Positions 4,136 through 7,212 of a stretch of DNA of 7,212 nt are shown in pieces (positions within the stretch are counted from its first letter, which is position 1; each line of letters opens with the position of its first letter). This DNA comes from Chloroflexi bacterium RBG_16_64_32 (lineage in GTDB: Bacteria; Chloroflexota; Dehalococcoidia; SM23-28-2; RBG-16-64-32). The DNA is taken from NCBI GenBank assembly GCA_001795235.1, contig MGNZ01000157.1:1-7212 (forward strand), given 5' to 3'. Under the pieces are notes generated by a model. The model did no database searches and had not been told where the DNA came from. It saw only the letters and a list, made by a program, of their open reading frames with translations. Made by a program: the position numbers and the translations under genes.

Positions 4136-6451
4136 GTGACGAAGAAGAAGAACAGGAGCCTGGTGGTGGTGGAGTCGCCGGCCAAGGCGCGAACGATATC
4201 CCGAATTCTCGGTTCAAACTACGACGTCCGGGCCTCGGTGGGCCACGTCCGTGACCTGCCCAAGTCCGACCTGGGCGTGGATGTTGAGGATGGATTCCGG
4301 CCAAAGTACGTAATCCCGCGTGAGAAGTCGCGCGCCGTGAAGGAGATCCGCCAGGCGGCTGAGGGCGCTTCCACCGTCTATCTGGCCACCGACCCCGACC
4401 GCGAGGGTGAGGCTATCGCCTGGCACCTGATCGAGGCCGCCGCCCTTGAGGGCAAGGCGCACCGCCGGGTAGTGTTCCACGAGATCACCCCCGAGGCGGT
4501 GCAGGAGGCGTTCGGCCACCCACGCGATATCGACATGCAGCTCGTAGACGCGCAGCAGGCGCGTCGGGTGCTGGACCGGCTTGTGGGATACCGTTTGAGC
4601 CCCTTCCTCTGGAAGCAGGTCAAGCGCGGTCTGTCCGCCGGGCGCGTGCAGTCGGTAGCTGGGCGGCTGGTGGTGGAACGGGAGCGCGAGATCCAGGGCT
4701 TCTCGCCGCGGGAGTACTGGACCATCGATGCCACGCTGGCAAAGGGCCGGGACGGCGCATCGAACCAGACCGCCCCCGCCAGCGGGGAGGGGTTCCGCGC
4801 CCGTCTCGTGGGCTACGTGGGGGGCAAGAAACGCAAGCTGGAGATCGAAGGGCAACTGGAGGCGGAACGGCTGTGCGCCCTGCTGAAGTCATCCACCTAC
4901 CGCGTTCTCTCCGTCCAGAAGAAGGTGCAGCATCGGAGGCCGGCGCCGCCCTTTATCACTAGCACCCTCCAGCAAGAGGCATCGCGCAGGCTGGGGTTCT
5001 CCACCCGGCGGACGATGGCCCTGGCCCAGCAGCTCTACGAAGGGCTCGCGCTGGGTGCAGGGGGTGAAGTGGGCCTGATTACCTATATGCGCACCGATTC
5101 CACACAGGTGGCTGAGGCCGCGCAGAGGGAGGCCCGGCAATTCATCAGCGCCAAGTTCGGCAAGGAGTTCGTCCCGCCTTCGCCGCGCCGCTACCGCAAG
5201 AAGGTTAAAGGTGCGCAGGAAGCGCACGAGGCGGTGCGTCCCACCTCCGTGACGCGCGAGCCGGCAGCCGTCCGCCGCCACCTGGCCAACGACCAGTATC
5301 GGCTGTACAACCTTATCTGGCAGCGGTTCGTATCCAGCCAAATGGCGGACGCCACGTTTGACCAGACGGTGGCGGAGATCGAGGCGGCACCCGACAGCGA
5401 TAGCAGCCGGTTCCTCCTGCGGGCCGCCAACACACAGCTGCGGTTCGCCGGTTACCGGCAGCTCTACGAGGAGGGCAAGGATAACGGCGAGGAGGAGGAC
5501 GAAGGCAAGAACCCCCTGCCCGACCTGGCCGCAGACGACCCGCTTCGGATGCTGGAGCTATTGCCGGAGCAGCACTTCACTGAGCCGCCGCCCCGATACA
5601 CGGAGGCCAGCCTGGTCAAGGCGCTGGAGGAGAAAGGAATCGGCCGGCCCAGCACCTACGCACCCACCGTAGCGACCATCCAGGACCGAGGCTACGTCGA
5701 GAAGGAAGAACGCCTCCTGCGGCCAACCGATCTCGGATTCGTGGTCAACGACCTGCTCGTGGAGCACTTCCCCGACTTCGTGGACGAAGCGTTCACGGCG
5801 GAAATGGAAAACGGACTGGACGAGATCGCCAGCGGGGGAGGGCCGTGGCAGCCTGTCGTGGAGCAGTTCTACCGGCCCCTGGAGCGGGCCCTGGATGCCG
5901 CCGCCAAAGCCGCTCCCCAGCGGGAGATGACGGACGAGAAGTGCGAAAAGTGTGACCGCCCCATGGTCGTGCGCTGGGGGCGCCGCGGCCGGTTCCTGGC
6001 CTGCTCCGGCTTCCCGGAATGCCGCAGCAGCCGGCCCCTGGAGGGCGAGGAGGAGCCCCAGCCCGAGCCCACGGACGAGAAGTGCGACGACTGCGGCGCG
6101 GCCATGGTCATCCGCAGCGGCCGCTTCGGACGATTCCTGGCCTGCACCCGCTATCCGGAGTGCAAAGGACGCCGCCCCCTGCTCACGAAGACGGGAGCGT
6201 CCTGCCCGGACTGCCGCGGCGACCTCGTCGAGAGGCGGTCGCGCAAGGGGCGCGCCTTTTTCGGCTGCGCCAACTATCCGAAGTGCCGCTTTGTGGTGTG
6301 GAGCAAGCCGCTGACCCAGGCGTGCCCGCAGTGCGGTGGATTGCTGACAACGGAGAAACAGCAAGAGGAAGGTAAGCCGAGGGGCCGTTGCTCCGCCTGC
6401 GCCTGGCGGGGAGAGGTGGCGGAGGAGGAGCCGGCTCCGACCCCAGCCTGA
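4136..6451 (+). CDS. topA: DNA topoisomerase I (type IA)
   Basis: TopA relaxes negatively supercoiled DNA through a transient 5'-phosphotyrosine link, keeping superhelicity in balance during transcription. The 771 residues contain the TOPRIM domain (about 8-120) with Glu13 in VVESPAK and the acidic triad Asp86/Asp88/Glu90 in ATDPDREGEAIAWHL. DAQQARRVLDRLVGYRLSP and RGLSAGRVQSVAGR follow (138-177). The active-site Tyr317 lies in GLITYMRTDST (313-323), then HEAVRPTS (364-371) and EKGIGRPSTYAPT (499-511). Four C-terminal Cys4 zinc ribbons follow: C603/606/623/629, C650/653/670/676, C690/693/711/717 and C730/733/752/755. A short acidic insert is seen at 445-458. The GTG start is set by GGAGG at 4121. 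The gene follows dprA after six bases and shares its stop with the xerC start. All catalytic residues are present; the assignment is secure. Confidence 0.97.
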   Translation: MTKKKNRSLVVVESPAKARTISRILGSNYDVRASVGHVRDLPKSDLGVDVEDGFRPKYVIPREKSRAVKEIRQAAEGASTVYLATDPDREGEAIAWHLIEAAALEGKAHRRVVFHEITPEAVQEAFGHPRDIDMQLVDAQQARRVLDRLVGYRLSPFLWKQVKRGLSAGRVQSVAGRLVVEREREIQGFSPREYWTIDATLAKGRDGASNQTAPASGEGFRARLVGYVGGKKRKLEIEGQLEAERLCALLKSSTYRVLSVQKKVQHRRPAPPFITSTLQQEASRRLGFSTRRTMALAQQLYEGLALGAGGEVGLITYMRTDSTQVAEAAQREARQFISAKFGKEFVPPSPRRYRKKVKGAQEAHEAVRPTSVTREPAAVRRHLANDQYRLYNLIWQRFVSSQMADATFDQTVAEIEAAPDSDSSRFLLRAANTQLRFAGYRQLYEEGKDNGEEEDEGKNPLPDLAADDPLRMLELLPEQHFTEPPPRYTEASLVKALEEKGIGRPSTYAPTVATIQDRGYVEKEERLLRPTDLGFVVNDLLVEHFPDFVDEAFTAEMENGLDEIASGGGPWQPVVEQFYRPLERALDAAAKAAPQREMTDEKCEKCDRPMVVRWGRRGRFLACSGFPECRSSRPLEGEEEPQPEPTDEKCDDCGAAMVIRSGRFGRFLACTRYPECKGRRPLLTKTGASCPDCRGDLVERRSRKGRAFFGCANYPKCRFVVWSKPLTQACPQCGGLLTTEKQQEEGKPRGRCSACAWRGEVAEEEPAPTPA
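5930..6181 (+). repeat. Tandemly duplicated zinc-ribbon units inside topA
   Basis: Two coding units, 5930-6040 (residues 599-635) and 6071-6181 (residues 646-682), are 141 bases apart and share 23 of 37 residues. Both begin TDEKC and share GRFLAC, P-E-C and RPL. The opening bases ACGGACGAGAAGTGCGA are identical. This suggests a relatively recent internal duplication of a zinc ribbon; the third and fourth ribbons downstream are more diverged. Confidence 0.7.
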
Positions 6452-7212
6452 TGGAAGCGCTGATCGAGGACTACGTCCGCTATCTGACCGCGGAGCGCAA
6501 TCTCTCACCGTACACCCTCAGGAACTACCGCGCCGACCTGCGCGACTTCGGCCGCTACCTGGAAGCGGAGGAGAGGCTCGGCCCCCTGGACGTGGACCGG
6601 CATTCGTTCCGGCGCTATCTTGGCCGCCTGCACGAGGCGGGGACAGCGCTGGCCAGCGTCCGACGCAAGGTGAGCACGATTCACACCTTCTACCGCTACC
6701 TCGTCGTCCAGGGCGCTCTGGAGCGCGACCCCCTCCTGGGAGTGAGCAGCCCGAAGAGGGAACGGCGGCTTCCGCAGATCCTGAGCAAAGACGACCTCAC
6801 GGCGATTATCGAAGCCGCAGACTCGGCCGACCCACAAGGACTGCGCGACCGGGCCATCCTGGAACTGATCTACGCCGCCGGGCTGCGGCTCGCCGAGGTG
6901 GTGGGCCTGGACGTGCCGGGCGCCGATCTGCGCGAACGCCTGGTGCGGGTGCGCGGCAAGGGGAACAAGGAGCGGATCGTGATCATTGGTCGGCCAGCGG
7001 CGCAGGCGCTTCAGCGCTACCTGCGGGAAGGCCGGCCCAAGCTGACGCGGGCGGAAGAGACATCGCTTTTCGTCAACCGAGAAGGCGGGAGACTCTCCGG
7101 CCGCTCCGTGCAGAAGGTCGTGCGCAAACACGCGCTGATGGCGGGCCTGGACCAGCGGGTGTTCCCGCACCTGTTGCGCCACTCCTTCGCCACTCACCTG
7201 CTGGACGGCGGG
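6451..7212 (+). CDS. xerC: Tyrosine recombinase XerC-type (C-terminus beyond right edge)
   Basis: A site-specific tyrosine recombinase of the XerC/XerD group, which resolves chromosome dimers at dif near the division site. The 254 visible codons show a core-binding SAM-like domain (about 1-90, MEALIEDYVRYLTAERNLSP then YTLRNYRADL) and most of the catalytic domain (from about 108). Catalytic residues seen are Arg146 in AAGLRLAEV, Lys170 in RVRGKGNKER, and His240 and Arg243 in PHLLRHSFATHLL. The final His/Trp and nucleophilic Tyr should lie just past the edge, since the family is about 300 residues. The ATG at 6451 overlaps the topA stop (TGATG), so translation is coupled; the GGAGGAGGAG at 6421-6430 is too far to serve as a standard site. 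XerC versus XerD cannot be settled firmly here; the place after topA favours XerC. Confidence 0.9.
   Translation, partial: MEALIEDYVRYLTAERNLSPYTLRNYRADLRDFGRYLEAEERLGPLDVDRHSFRRYLGRLHEAGTALASVRRKVSTIHTFYRYLVVQGALERDPLLGVSSPKRERRLPQILSKDDLTAIIEAADSADPQGLRDRAILELIYAAGLRLAEVVGLDVPGADLRERLVRVRGKGNKERIVIIGRPAAQALQRYLREGRPKLTRAEETSLFVNREGGRLSGRSVQKVVRKHALMAGLDQRVFPHLLRHSFATHLLDGG

Overview
The window looks like a piece of a GC-rich bacterial chromosome carrying ordinary housekeeping genes; no mobile element, CRISPR array or rRNA/tRNA gene is visible. Protein motifs, especially the alanyl-tRNA synthetase N-terminus (QKCFRTSDIDSVGDPSHLTF followed by FEMLGNFSVGDYFK), resemble Chloroflexota of the Dehalococcoidia/SAR202 type. 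That placement comes from remembered family resemblance, not a search. Three of the six coding starts are GTG.

Layout. Positions 1-506 (minus) hold the 5' end of alaS, running off the left edge. Positions 507-954 are a 448-base divergent control region. It has a convincing plus-strand promoter (TTGACA-17-TAGGAT) overlaid by imperfect and perfect dyads, a minus-strand TATAAT for alaS, a 20-bp palindromic element present twice exactly 50 bp apart, and a hairpin next to each of the two flanking start codons. Positions 955-2956 (plus) hold two overlapping genes: a stand-alone GlmU-type left-handed beta-helix acetyltransferase, and a CorC/HlyC-type membrane protein with paired CBS domains whose membrane domain lacks several expected ion-site residues. 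After a 57-base gap with its own likely promoter come dprA (3014-4129), topA (4136-6451) and the start of xerC (6451 to the right edge). These three are tightly packed and translationally coupled.

How the genes fit together. dprA, topA and a xerC-type recombinase form a DNA-topology and recombination cluster like the smf-topA-(trmFO)-codV order of Bacillus; no trmFO lies between topA and xerC here. DprA loads RecA on incoming single strands, TopA relaxes negative supercoils, and XerC resolves chromosome dimers. The upstream pair probably serves envelope amino-sugar metabolism and ion handling. alaS is divergent and served by its own promoter.

I found no strong candidate for a wholly new system. 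The points most worth a second look are the paired palindromes at the alaS promoter, dyads lying inside two promoter spacers, the GlmU acetyltransferase without its uridylyltransferase half, and the degenerate CorC membrane domain.
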